From assembly GCA_015847255.1 (NCBI GenBank), contig JADLZK010012248.1, positions 806,001 to 870,000 of the forward strand: a DNA stretch of 64,000 nucleotides. The letters are read 5' to 3'. This DNA comes from Hyparrhenia diplandra (Eukaryota; Streptophyta; Magnoliopsida; Poales; Poaceae). The notes under the pieces were generated by a model. The model was not told where the DNA came from. It saw only the letters and a program-made list of their open reading frames with translations, and searched no databases. The stretch's first letter is position 1. Each line of letters opens with the position of its first letter. A program made the position numbers and the translations under genes. This document shows, one piece after another, positions 34,313-45,619 of the stretch.

Positions 34313-36045
34313 GAAGCAATCGGGCGAAAAACATGTTGCAGTCCCGAGGAGAGAGTAGGGAGTGAGACACCCGTCTACACTCAAGGCCTCCAATGGACAA
34401 CACCTCAAGCGCCGGGGAAGCAGAAAGGAGCTCGACCTAGCAAACGCCCTCCAGCACCGAAGAAGCACACATTCGATGAAGAGGACGTCATACCACCGAA
34501 GTACCCTAAACCCGGGAGGCCCCAAAGAATAGATATTCGATCCGAACGGTATTCCCAGCCAAAAACCATGAGTTGTACTATGTCATTAGCTACTTCTTTT
34601 CACAACCCTAGCTAACATTTGTACCGCCGCTTTTTGCAGGCCAAAATCCCCACCTTATGTGGGGTTTATCTCGGGACGAATGCCCCGGCTCGTTCGAAGT
34701 TTTGGAAGTTCATGATCCCAAAGGCCCGGCTCATCGATGCCGAGGACGGGAGACTCGGAAGTTCCATGCGTGGTACATAGAGTGCGCAGAAAGCGTGGAT
34801 TGCATTCCTTCTCGTGTCCTTCTTCCTAAGGAGTGCTTCCACTACCACACCGATCTCCAGTTCGCGGTTACATTCGAAGACATGTCGAGGCTACTTCGTC
34901 GACAGGACATTGACGTTGCCCAAGTCACCTTGTTTACGATGTAACCGCAATTTTACTTGCACATGTCCCTTGCATCCGTATATAGATTCATTGTACCAAA
35001 GGTACCTATGCCACAACCACATGTCCTTGTAGGTTGTGCGCCGATGCAGCCCAGAAGTTAGGGACTGGTGTTCTTTACCTCTCTCCATGGCACATCTGTG
35101 AGAGATAGATCGTCGGTTATAAGCTAAGAGCGGACCATCCCGACCTGGTCAACTTGACGGACGAGGAAAGACGTAAGATCCGGGATAAGAATGAAAGAGC
35201 TAAGAAGTTGGAGGTAGCGTAGTACGTCATATCGGTGATGAAAAGGTCAAGGAAAATGGGCCTCGTTGTATTCGGCGCCTTACCAATATGGAATAGGGAT
35301 GGTAGGACATTGGATGTTTCATGATCTTTCCTCGGGGACGGGAGGGCCGTTATCTTTGACTCACTACGAGGCACGAACCCGCACGGCTACCGCCGGTTCG
35401 AAAAATTTTTGAGATTATAAGTGATCGATGAACTCCTTATGCAATTATATACTAGAGTCGAATATCATATATCGTTGACAATATAGTGCATTTCGACATA
35501 CGCTTACAAGCAATACTTGAAGGATTCGAACTCTTTGGGATCGACGATCCCGAAGTGTAAGGAGCGCAATGGAGATACACTCAAAATCAAGCGAGATTTC
35601 CCGCACGTAAATGAAACATAGTTTTTCTTAGAAATGCGACTACTAGGCTATAGCTTCGATATTACTAATAACACCGGGTTTATTGTGTGCGGTGCCTCAA
35701 ACAACCATACGGATCAAACTTGTGTGGATTCTTCGCCTGCGTGAGTTCCTCGGGGCCCAAAAGGTACAAATCCAGCTACCGACAGCTCAAGGACTCAAAG
35801 AACAAGTTCACGAGGATACTACAAAAAGGCAACCGACGAGATGCGGTTCAGCGACAAGATCGACATCCGCAAGTTCGTTCTAGACATGGTAGTTCACGAA
35901 GAACAGCCGTACTTCAATCGGGGACGGTGAGCTGGGGTTGTTCATAGAGTTTGGGCCGCTAAGGAGATGGGAAGAGCTAGAGCTTAAGGACTATCTTCAT
36001 CCAAGTAAACATATAGCTCGCAATTTTTGTAAGGATATGTTGTAA
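34313..36045 (+). pseudogene. CACTA second gene, 3' part: Ulp1-like (C48 peptidase) tail
   Basis: The coding sequence broken at 9098 continues here. Near 34660-34950 a frame encodes RKFHAWYIECAESVDCIPSR and FHYHTDLQFAVTFEDMSRLL, preceded by a probable intron ending ctttttgcag at 34640. At about 35690-35740 the segment KQPYGSNLCGFFAC has the Q-x5-CG arrangement of Ulp1-type cysteine peptidases (oxyanion glutamine and catalytic cysteine). Similar C-terminal domains are known in second proteins of grass CACTA elements. The last readable frame, GLFIEFGPLRRWEELELKD then YLHPSKHIARNFCKDML, ends at the stop 36043-36045. Many frameshifts separate the blocks; the catalytic His and Asp were not located. 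Confidence 0.65.
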
Positions 36046-36099
36046 TTTAAACTAGTACATGTTGGATATGAACTAATGGATCGATCGATCGATCAGTGA

Positions 36100-36174
36100 A
36101 ACTTGTATATATATGTATATGGTATATATTTGAGTATCTGTCTTATATATATGTGTGTATGTATTGATAGATGT

Positions 36175-36207
<33 letters not shown>

Positions 36208-36219
36208 GATATATATATA
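36100..36219. repeat. TA-rich microsatellite
   Basis: Long runs of (TA)n and (TG/TA)n, purest at about 36183-36219, just outside the inverted-repeat element. Confidence 0.9.
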
Positions 36220-36438
36220 GGTAACTGCTATTTAGGATAGTGTGTGCTTAATATTATTTAGAGCCGCGGCGGCGCCGCCCAACTCCGGCGGTCAATTGTC
36301 AGTTGTCCAACCATAACTGGCCCGCCAGCAAGAGTAATACTTACTCCTATTGCTGCATGCGCTGCATGCGTTCACTCCATGCCCCCAATCCTAGCTAGCA
36401 TTTAATCACCCCCATATATATTATATATTTTTCACACG

Positions 36439-37074
36439 GTGGCATGCATCCACTCATTCTTTTCCAGCTTTTTCTCTCACCCACCGGCAGGTTGTTTCTC
36501 CCGGTCACCTCGGCATCTTCGGCAATGGTGGCGGCGGTCGAGCAGGTGCAGGGAGATTCGACGGCCTCCATGGCCCAAATCTGCAGCGTTCACCATGGCC
36601 AAGTCTGTAGCGCCCTCAGGGTCTCCCACGACGTGCACGGTGGTGGCGGCGCGAAGTCGTCGTCCTCCCCGTTCACGGCATCTACCTCGGCCTCCTCCAC
36701 AGGGCGGTGGCGTGGGCCGCGCACAGCTCCCCGTTCACCGGCATCGACGAATCAGGGCACATGGCATGAGAGGCGCGGTGGCAGCGGCGACGCTCCCTTT
36801 GCCCCCTTCCCCGGTGCCGCTGCCTCTTCTCCGATCCGATGGATTCACGACGGCAGCGACATCACAAGGTACAGGCTGGCGGACGCGCATCTCGCACCGG
36901 CGAGGTGAGAAACCCACATCGCCGATCTCCTGTCCTGAGGTGGGTTCGGTTTGGGCTACGTTCGTTTATTTTTCTTTATTATTATTATTTTTTGCTGATG
37001 AGCCTTCGAGGCTGGTGCTGGCGCCCTCTCCAAGGCGGCAACACCTCCCGTCAACAGCATCTAGCAGGTCTTAG
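36439..37074 (+). other. G/C-rich open segment, possible captured gene fragment
   Basis: A 211-codon frame starts at ATG 36439 and overlaps another long frame at 36444. Both are Ser/Pro/Arg/Ala-rich, as expected of G/C-rich DNA read in any frame. I recognise no domain. The abrupt G/C rise inside a TIR element is what a captured gene piece would look like, but it could be the element's own sequence. Confidence 0.3.
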
Positions 37075-37504
37075 GTGGTGGATGCGGTGCATATCCTAGT
37101 TGGTAGGATCTGGATCCCGCGCGGCCTTCCCCTACTTCGACAGCGCCAACCCAAGCATCAGTACGTGCATTCCGTGGTGCGTGCGGTCTGCCCACGGGCA
37201 CTGGACGGTTGTTAGCATTTAGTGATTTTGGATATAATACAGTGACCTCCTTTTCAAATCTCCTAGTGCTACGATGGTTTTGATGATTTTTCTATGTATA
37301 TAAAATTATTGTTCATGATTTGTTACTACTTTGATATGCACAGAAGTCTTGTTCAAATCTCCATTTCTTTGGATATGCACGCATGGATTGCAGAAGAATG
37401 TTGTACTGGTGTATTTAACTGTTTGCATGTATGCTTTGCAAGGGAAGGAATGTTGTAAAGAAGAATCTGTATTTCTGTCAATTGGATGAAAAATACAAAG
37501 AATC

Positions 37505-37700
37505 TTACTACCAATTCAGAGAAAAAAGGAGAAACTTTACACAAATTTTACTACTGATTCAGAAAAATATTACTACTAATTCAAAGAAAGGAAAGGAGAA
37601 TAAATTTAAAAATCTTACTACTAATTCAAAAAAAAAACATTACTACTGATTCTGAAAAAATCTTACTACTAATTCTGAAGAATCGTACTACTAATTCACG
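37505..37700. repeat. Short tandem repeat of ttactactaattcagaaaaa type
   Basis: About six imperfect copies of a 25-30 bp unit containing cttactactaattc plus an A-run. Confidence 0.8.
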
Positions 37701-38044
37701 TGTGCTTTCCAACGTATGCATTAATTAAATGGAAGTAAAATGGAAATACTCATCTTACTACTAAAATACTTCCCAATTTTATTCATTCTAAAATAGGCAA
37801 CAACGTTAATGGAAATAAAATCATGCATGCATGCACATCGCTTATAGTTTTTAAAAGGTGTGTGTGCCACATGCAACTTGGAATCGGCAACAACATCAAT
37901 GCTAGCACTGATCACGGCAACGCTTTTATGTACATAAGGCAAATACTTCTACGCATAACATTTACTGTTTGTTGGATGTCAGGATGGACTTCCTTTACGG
38001 TTGCAGGAAAGAAAGTTACTACCAATTTCCCTAACCGGAATCGT

Positions 38045-38370
38045 GAGGTTGATAGTAGTAATACTTACTCTTGCCGTTGGATCGTTCAGGAGCCGCCGGG
38101 GAATAAAACTGGCAGTAATACTTACGGTTGTGGGAGCTTGTAGTAATACATACAGTTCTTGGGATAAAAATTTACTTTTTGTGGGAAGGTTCAGGCATGA
38201 AATTGGTAGCAATATTTACGGTTTTGGGATGGAAATTTACTCTCACGGGAAGGCTTGGTAGTAATACTTACGGCTGTGGGAGAAAGATTTACTCTCACGT
38301 GAAGGCTCATGCATTAATTTGCTAGTAATACTTACGGTTGTGGGGGAAAATTTACTATTACGGGAAGGTT
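38045..38370. repeat. Minisatellite of ~50-60 bp units (gtagtaatacttacggttgt)
   Basis: Five or six units share gtagtaatacttacggttgt, then gggagaaa, then tttactctcacgggaagg. The unit length varies by small indels. It lies next to the right end of the TIR element. Confidence 0.82.
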
Positions 38371-38493
38371 CGCCGACGCTCTAAATAATATTTAGAGCGT
38401 ACAGCAACCAAATAGCGCAGTCCTATATTACATATTTATATATATAAATATATACATATATAAATGGCATTTTATTTTTTTAAAAAAAAAAAA

Positions 38494-38765
38494 TCGTGGC
38501 GTGGCGGGCAACATAAAGCGCCCGCCACGCTAGGTCAGACATAACCGTGGCGGGCAGCATAAGGCGCCCGCCACGGTTAAGTCTATTTTGGCGTGGTGGC
38601 GGCGTTATGCCGCCCGCCACGCCGTGATTGCTTATCCGTGGCGGGCAAGGCGCCCGCCACGCCGAAAGCCCACGATTATCCGTGACCTTTCGTTAGTGAC
38701 GGGCAGCCATGCCCGCCACTAACAGGGTTTTTTGCCCGCCACGGAAGTGATTTTCGGTACTAGTG
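38494..38765. repeat. Right subterminal repeat array and terminus of the CACTA element
   Basis: Inverted cgtggcgggca ... gcgcccgccacg units like those at 157-440, followed by the terminal TACTAGTG at 38758-38765 and the AAA target duplication. Confidence 0.88.
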
Positions 38766-38768
38766 AAA

Positions 38769-39717
38769 GCGTATCAAGCTCGCAGATCCACCCGTGTGTG
38801 CTTCTGCCTAGTGTTGATTGATGGACGGAGCCAATGAACGGCCTACTAACAGGATATCAGTCTAGTGAGATCTCGGATGCTTGTCACATAATGTTTTTTT
38901 ATAAGTACTGGAGGGGTTTGCACCCCTACAAATTTTACTAATAAAAAAAGAAACAGAGTCAAAGTACAAGTTGAAGAACAGCTAAAAAATGAAATAAGCC
39001 AAATGGGACAATTATGATCGATGATTTTCACTATTACAGCACACGTATCTTTGGTCAACACACGCAAAGAGAGACCACAAGAGAACTGATATTAAAGAGG
39101 ATGAGCACAGCAGTGATTGTAACACTAACAGGAGTGAAGCCACAGGACAAATTCATCTGACTTTGAAATAACCATGTTTTCAACAAGGAATAAAATGACA
39201 TATATACAGAGTTCAAATTTTTACTGATCCCTGTGATTTATGTGTATAAATTAAGTACTATATGTACAGACGACCCCACAGACAAGCCGACATATATTTA
39301 TTCAAAGTACGATCCCTGTGATTTTTGCTTGTGGGTTCAAGTTCAACATGCCCTAATAATTCTGTGCTAAAAGTGAATGACAGAACAGTGGACACGAGCT
39401 ACGCCCTACTGCAGAACACCAGTACTTTTCAAGTTTCATCCATATCCACTGATAATCTCCTATATCAAGGCATGCTGGGTATGGCCATTGTATTATCCTG
39501 AATGTTGAAACTATTTATAGTAGTGGAACCAGGGGTCATGGATCTATATGCATAAATGGTGCAGCAAAAGTGCATAAATAGTGCACCACCTATTCAACTC
39601 CTCGTTGTTCTGTGTGGTTGGTAGTCTCAGCTTCTTGTCACCTGTGCTTATATCACAATGCAAAGTATCTCTTCGTGTGTGAGTAGCTCAAAGGCAGTCC
39701 AAAAGAACATAAACACA
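38769..39717. other. Region without recognisable genes
   Basis: Mixed A/T-rich sequence to the right of the CACTA element. Small frames only; no domain, inverted repeat or promoter-gene pair that I can support. Confidence 0.5.
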
Positions 39718-39743
39718 CGGGAGAGAGAGAGAGAGAGAGAGAG
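39718..39743. repeat. (GA)n microsatellite
   Basis: About 13 GA units. A related, less pure GA tract lies at 41020-41055 in the next repeat unit, in the same relative position. Confidence 0.9.
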
Positions 39744-39784
39744 CATTGCAGGTAGCAACTGTACCTGTCCAAGAACAAGTAGAA

Positions 39785-41010
39785 CACAATTAGGCCTGAG
39801 TATTCATTAGGATTAGGAGGCATCAGGAACTAGGACAGCTATGGTGTGGCCTAAAATGGTACGTCGCTTTCCCTTGGATCTTCCGCTCGTGGATGGCTTG
39901 TGTTTTAATGTGCTTGCACCCAAGCCGTGGCGTTACCATTGTTGCCAAATTTCTCTTGCTCGACTCTTTTGGAATTGCCAAACGCAACATTTTCGAGAGG
40001 GTATGGAAAGTGGGAGTCAAACCGAAGCACAGAGGCAGACACATCAGCATGGTAGACTTCGCCAAAATGCGGAGTTTTGCGCCCATCGGAAAGCTGCTAC
40101 TATGGTTCCATATGATTGTATTGTAAAAAAGGCCAGGTTTCCTTTAGCTTGATCATGTTTTAGCCGCCTTCAATCACATTGTACTAGTAATCTAACACCG
40201 GTGCTTAACAATGGCCATGTGAATAATGAATTAATTTTCACAACTGATTTTTTCATGCAGTCCATGTCTCAATGGTCGTACAGATGTTCAGGATTTCCAT
40301 GTTCTCAGTTTATTTTCTGCACGAAAAAATAACAGCAACTTAATATGCATTGGAGGTGTGGCTATTCCAAATTTCCAATTTGTACAACAACCATACCGTA
40401 ATTTGTATGTTGCCTAACAGCTTGTGTCCATCGTGTGGCTATTCCAAATTTTCCTTCTAAGCCTCCTGAACTTGACATATGTGTGTGTTGCAACATCGCA
40501 TCTCGATTTTCATGTAAGAAGGCCTCATCACAACTAGATTCCTTACAGCAAGAAACAAATATTTTATACTAATAATTAATATATATAAAACACTGTCATA
40601 TTGAAAAAAATGTATGGAGTTGAGGACGAGCTTCTTGAACTTGACATATGTGCATGCAGCTGGCTTGTGTACTTACTCTTATATCCTAAATAATGTCAGT
40701 ACAAAATGATCGTCATGCATTCAGCTCAAGTTTAGTGGATAGCTAGCTTCTCAAGTCATAACTCGCACTGAACAGTTACACATGGGCAACCATTACTGCA
40801 GTAGTACATTCTAATTTCTGCACTATTTCTGGTCACCATTTACAACACATCAATGTGTCCACTGTATAGTAGAAGTCTTGAAACAGCATCCAACTTCGGT
40901 TGCATTTTTCTAGCATTTTCCCTTGACGTTTCACTCGATCTATAAAAGGATCAGATCATCACCTATACATGTACCAAGTTTTTCCTATAGTCATCAGTTT
41001 CATATCCTAG
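39785..41010. repeat. Tandem duplication unit A (first copy)
   Basis: Aligns head-to-tail with 41090-42370. Shared landmarks in order are attcattaggattaggaggc, gctaggacNNctatggtg, tgcacccaagcc, ttgcgcccatcgga, agcttgatcatgt, ggtgcttaacaatggc, gaacttgacatatgtg and ctataaaaggatcagatcat. A small frame (39893-40126, 77 codons) is present but not recognised. Confidence 0.85.
40941..40948 (+). promoter_or_regulatory. TATA box-like site in unit A
   Basis: TATAAAAG lies about 200 bases before the ATG at 41141 of the next unit, followed by a GA-rich leader. The same motif recurs at 42289-42296. It may be a promoter of a small decayed gene family. Confidence 0.4.
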
Positions 41011-41089
41011 CAAAGCTGAGAGAGAAAGAGAGAGATACAGAGAGATAGAGAGAGGGATCATCACCTGCGTCCGACAACAAACAGAGCAC

Positions 41090-42370
41090 AATTAGTCGTA
41101 TTCATTAGGATTAGGAGGCATCAGGAGCTAGGACATCTATGGTGCTTCTGAAAATGTTACGATATTTCCCCACCCTTCGTCTGTGTTCATGTGCCTGCAC
41201 CCAAGCCAACTTACAGGCCAAGGTTTTCGCAGTGCCCCAGTACCCTTAGGGGAAGGTCCGATCCCACTGTCTCAGGAGATTGAGTGCAGAAGGACTCGAG
41301 TGCACATGCAAGGGAAATGCAAAACGGAGAGAGGGAGTCAGACTGCCAGCATGAGAGGCAGACACAGCACGATCGTACACAGTGCCACGAGGCTAGGTGT
41401 TGCGCCCATCGGATTGCTGCTAACAATGTTTGAACCTGGAAAAGGCAGAGTCCCGCGGAGAATATTCATGTTTCCATGACCGTATTGTAAAAAAATGCAC
41501 CTTAGCTTGATCATGTATTAGTGGCCTTCCATATTATACTAGTAGTCCAATACTGGTGCTTAACAATGGCACTGTGGATAATGAATTCATTGATTATCGC
41601 AACAGAATTTTCAGGCAGTCCATATCTTGATGGTAGTACAGATCTTCAAGTTTTCCATGTTCTCCATTTTATTTTCTGCAAGAAAAAAATAAAAGCAACT
41701 TAATATGCATTGGAGCTGTGTAGTATGTCTATTTGTTATTTTATAACAAGGTACTTTCAAGGTATTATGAAGTTGAAATTTGTCCAACAACATATCTTAG
41801 TTTGTATGCAGGCGCCTTAACAGCTTGTGTCCACTGTGTGGCTATTCCGATATTATCCTTCTAGCCTTCTTGAACTTGATATATGTGTGTTGCAACATCG
41901 CCTCTCGGTTTTCATGTAAAAAAAGCCTCATCACACCACTCCTTACAGCAAGAAATAAATATTGTATACTAATATAATTATTATTTAATATATATAAAAC
42001 TCAGCATCATTTTGAAATAGTGTATGAAGTTAAGGACGAGCTTATTGAACTTGACATATGTGCAAGCAGTTCGGCTTGTACTTACACTAATATCATAAAT
42101 GTCAGTGCAGATGATTATGCAGCTCAAATTTAGTGGATAACTAACTTCTCAAGTCATAACTCGCATTGCACGGTTACACATGGGTGACCATTGCTGCAGT
42201 GCGTTTATGTGTCCTCTGTAGAAGCCTTGAAGGAGCGTCCAACATGGACTGCATTTTCTAGTATTTCCTCTTGACGTTTCAATCGATCTATAAAAGGATC
42301 AGATCATCACGTATATATACATGTACCAAGGACTTCCCATGGCTAGCTGGTCATCAGTTCGATATCTTCC
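41090..42370. repeat. Tandem duplication unit A (second copy)
   Basis: Second copy of 39785-41010. It carries frame 41183-41479 (98 codons), which starts in register with the small frame of the first copy (MCLHPS near the start, APIGxLL near the end), but the middle does not align. No function is recognised. Confidence 0.85.
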
Positions 42371-42559
42371 AGATATGTAGCATGCATAATATATAGCTTC
42401 GAAATGGACAAAAAAAGATGCATAATACTGCAAAGAGAGTTTCTTGCAAATATGAAACCACCAGTGTTATCTAGAAATATGAGGCATCAGCAATGTCCTT
42501 TATAGTAGATGGAAAACATCTGGTGTTGCAGCCTGTTAATGTCCATTGTAGCAGTCATA

Positions 42560-44836
42560 CACTATACCACAACCCTTAATCAGCAACTTTCGGTCCGTTG
42601 CTATATGGGGGTACAACGACCAGTCTGTGGCTAAAAGATATAGCGACGGACCTCTGCAGATGCTAATGAAGCCGTGGTTAAATATATACAGCAACGGACC
42701 CTCTTTTAGCCATGGACCGCTCGATGGTAAAACTTTAGCAACAGACAATCAGTTAGAGCATTTAGCAACGGATGGTCCATCGCAATATTGAACTTATAGC
42801 AACCGACAGTCCATCGAGCTCAACTAAATTGGTACAAAAAAAAAAAAATAAAACAGGACCACTACAATATTGAAATACAGATTTTGGATGACATATACAA
42901 ATGATCACATCATTCATATACAAATGATCACTTCATTCATACTCTCAAACATCAAACCAACATATAAGCCATACAGGCATCCAACATTGTTTCCCTATTG
43001 TTCAAAAGCCATCAACTAAATGCAATCAAACAATGATCAAAAGCTAGCACCATCAGTTTTTTCATCCAAAAAATAATAGAACCTAGCACCTCAAGCTGAG
43101 TCTAAAAATACAACCACCAAGTTGTACTCCAAAGGAATCACCCTGTCTCTTTACTCCACAAACTGCAACAAAAGAATCACTTGCTGAATTGTCCAAGCCA
43201 TCACCTACAGACATGGTGAATTGTCCAAACAGATTCAAATCCTGTACACACTAGCAAAAGAATATAGCTAAATGTCCAAACAAGATTAGAAACCAAGTAG
43301 CCTGCAAAGGGATAATTGCATTGCCACACATATTATCTATTGAAGAGAAACGTACACGTGTAGAATCAGGCATAGCTAGCATTGGATCAGCACCACACGG
43401 GTCCGTAGCACTGGTGCTTCTGTACATAAGGAAGAGCATTCAATACGACATTGCTAAATAAAAGTTAGTACTGCACTCGCATCTCAAATTCAGATTCAGA
43501 GTTCTAATATGTAAATGAGATTGACAATATGATGGGACACACAACTCATTGTTATGAAGTAAAGCATTAAATCATCCCTGCTACGTACTATATCATCCAG
43601 TATACAATCTGAACCAGATGCAATGGCTATAGAGTAGCAACAAAATTGAGGCTTTTACCTGTGTACCATTATGAAAAAAGCTCCTAACCTGTGTACCACT
43701 AAAAACTATGGGCGCACCTGTATACCATCGTCCAAATGCAACTTGTCCCCTATACCACTCCGTCCATTTTGCACACTAACACCATTAAATAGCCTAGAGA
43801 AAAGACTTCCTTGCCCCTCAGTGCATAGTAGGCGATCAAAATCACTATTCTCCCACGAGATGATTCCTGAAAACACATGAGCAATAGCTATCCATACTCA
43901 GCAAAGGCAGCAAAATAGAAAAACAGTAATTATCATGGGACCAATCAGAAACCTTCAGACCTATCAGGTTCTAGCATCCATCAAAGAAGTTGCAACCATC
44001 GAATCTCCACTGGAAGGGCCTTGGCCGCCACGACCTCGCATGGAGGGCCTGCTCATCGGGATAGCCCGCCCTCGAGACGCCGTGTGCAAGAGGGGCTGCT
44101 CCAAAGACCGGATCCGTGTGGCGGCGGTGGCTGGTGGCGCGGCACGCCCGGAGGGGACGAACACCAAAGCGGGCCTCGCCGAGGGACACCGGACACCACA
44201 TGCGCGAGAACGGACCCCGGCGGCGCGACGGCAGAGCATGGGCAATGGAAGGGCGCCTGTGTAGACGCGTCCTGGGGGCGGCGCCCAGCGACGCTGGCCC
44301 CGGGCGGCGCCAGCGCACGCGCGCCCCGAGTGGCGGCGCGACCGCGAGGGGGCGGGGCGCCGGGCGCCGGGCGCAGGTGTGGAGGGCACGGGCGGGCACG
44401 GAAAGCGGCCGGCGGTGGCGTGGATCTGGGGCGTGGAAGCGGCACCGGGCGGTGGGTGCGGCGTTGGGAGGCGGGCATGCTGCGTGCGTACGGTGTACAG
44501 CGCGAGCGGGCGTAGCAGGTGTGGGAAAGCGAGTGGCGGCGGTGGGGGTATGCGGATGACTTAGGGTTTTCAACCGTTTTGGGCCAAAGTTTCACAGGAA
44601 ACGGCCCAACCCAATCGAAAATTTGTTTCGCAATGGACCATCCGACTCTATTAAGCACCTATAGCTACGGACGGTCCAACACACAAGCAAAAAATTTACA
44701 GCCACGGACCATCCATTGTGGTAGTTGATATTAGCAACGGACCGTCTGTGACAAACTTTTAGCAACCCACTGTCCAATGCTCATAAAAACTTTTAGCAAC
44801 TGTAGTCAGTTGCTGTTTAAGTGTTGTGGTGTAGTG
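42560..44836. mobile_element. Non-autonomous CACTA element
   Basis: Left end CACTATACCACAAC; right end, inverted, CACTACACCACAAC. The flanking ATA (42557-42559 and 44837-44839) is the 3-bp target duplication. Repeats of tagcaacggaccgtcc type fill both subterminal regions (42580-42830 and 44630-44815). The paralogous site at about 57850 lacks it, giving a natural empty site. No transposase is present, so it must have moved in trans. Confidence 0.93.
44020..44560. other. G/C-rich island inside the short CACTA, probable captured gene fragment
   Basis: The base composition jumps to very high G/C between A/T-rich flanks. Open frames of 150-200 codons exist on both strands in overlapping phases (for example minus 44658-44053, plus 44021-44515), so open frames alone prove nothing. 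The Arg/Pro/Ala/Gly-rich translations resemble a grass first exon or 5' UTR. I recognise no domain. Confidence 0.35.
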
Positions 44837-45406
44837 ATACCTCTCTTTATTTTTTGTGTCCCATTGTCTGCTGGGACCACGTGGCGTGTTCAATTTTATC
44901 CGCTTGGAAGACGGTGAGGTGAACACAGTTTCGCTAGCTATCTTAGTGCAAAATTACTATCAGTATTTGCGGAATGAACAGATGATGCGGCCACTAGGCA
45001 AATATATATGTTGTTATGTAGGCCTAGTTCGCCTACCCATTAAACCACTAACTTGTTCTCAAACAGTGAATCACGAGCAATTTTGTAATGAAAATGTGAT
45101 ATGCAAGAAGCTACGTACCATTTAGGACTGAGTATGTACTTATATAATGCAGAGTGTGCTTTTGATATGGATCTGGATGTATTGTGACATGTGGCCCCTA
45201 TCTCGTGTCTCAAAGACGAGAGAACTATGAGATGTATGTCTTGCCGTGGACGCCAGTGGACTCGAGAACTGTGTAGGCAAAACACTCGATCGGTAGCATG
45301 TTGCAAATTGATTGTTAGTGTAATAATGGTCCCGTAAATTAATCTATTGTGAATTGGACTCTCCCCTTGTGCGTCACGCATGGCCCTAGAGGTTCTTGGG
45401 AATATG

Positions 45407-45582
45407 TGATAGAGAGGAATGCCAAAGGCTTAGAATACTTAATGGAGGATTACAGAGGGGATTACATATAAATAGGAGGGAGAGGGAGCCCAAGGGGCTG
45501 CACCCAAAGGGCCTAAGCCATCCAGGAGGTGGCTGATATATCTAGGAATACTAAACAATATCTAAGGTAATTAATTCTAACA
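45407..45582 (-). repeat. 3' LTR (left) of the deleted copia element
   Basis: 176 bp, plus strand TGATAGAGAGGAATGCC to AATTCTAACA. About 14 bp shorter than the right LTR, owing to loss of one short aggaaactaaaca-type segment. Confidence 0.88.
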
Positions 45583-45619
45583 CCCCAGCGCAGTCGGAAC
45601 GTTGGTGGAACGGACGTTC

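Larger units (their letters stand above)
36220..38423. mobile_element. Non-autonomous TIR element of uncertain superfamily, inside the CACTA end
   Basis: The left end, GGTAACTGCTATTTAGG, and the inverted right end, GGACTGCGCTATTTGG, are imperfect inverted repeats. Both are followed about 20 bases further in by AATATTATTTAGAGC. The flanks are TA on both sides, but the left flank is a TA microsatellite, so the target duplication is undecided (TA, or a degraded 9-bp Mutator type). The inside holds a G/C-rich segment (36440-37075) and two minisatellites (37505-37700 and 38045-38370). No transposase is visible. Confidence 0.6.
157..38765 (+). mobile_element. CACTA (En/Spm-type) DNA transposon, coding but decayed, with nested insertions
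   Basis: The left end begins CACTACTAACG and the right end finishes GGTACTAGTG, the inverted CACTA terminus. Both sides are flanked by AAA (154-156 and 38766-38768), the 3-bp target duplication of this superfamily. Palindromic repeats containing gtggcgggc/gcccgccac lie inside both ends. Between them are a TNP2-type transposase gene and a second gene with a Transposase_24-like region and an Ulp1-like tail, the usual gene pair of grass CACTA elements. About 27 kb of its span is later insertions: the chromovirus at 9099-34312, which contains the Athila-like element, and a TIR element at 36220-38423. Without these it would be about 11 kb. It was presumably moved by its own transposase in the past; every gene is now frameshifted. 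Confidence 0.93.

Noticed and set aside
36100..38423. 9-bp Mutator target duplication for the TIR element
   Set aside because: The left flank is a TA microsatellite and the right flank (tatattaca) does not match it beyond TA, so superfamily assignment was left open.
39893..41479. Small auxin-response-type (SAUR) tandem genes
   Set aside because: TATA box, tandem layout and small frames suggested it, but neither translation has SAUR motifs and the middle parts do not align.
44053..44658. Long frames of 150-200 codons on both strands
   Set aside because: Overlapping open frames on both strands are expected in very G/C-rich DNA, and the translations are low-complexity with no domain.
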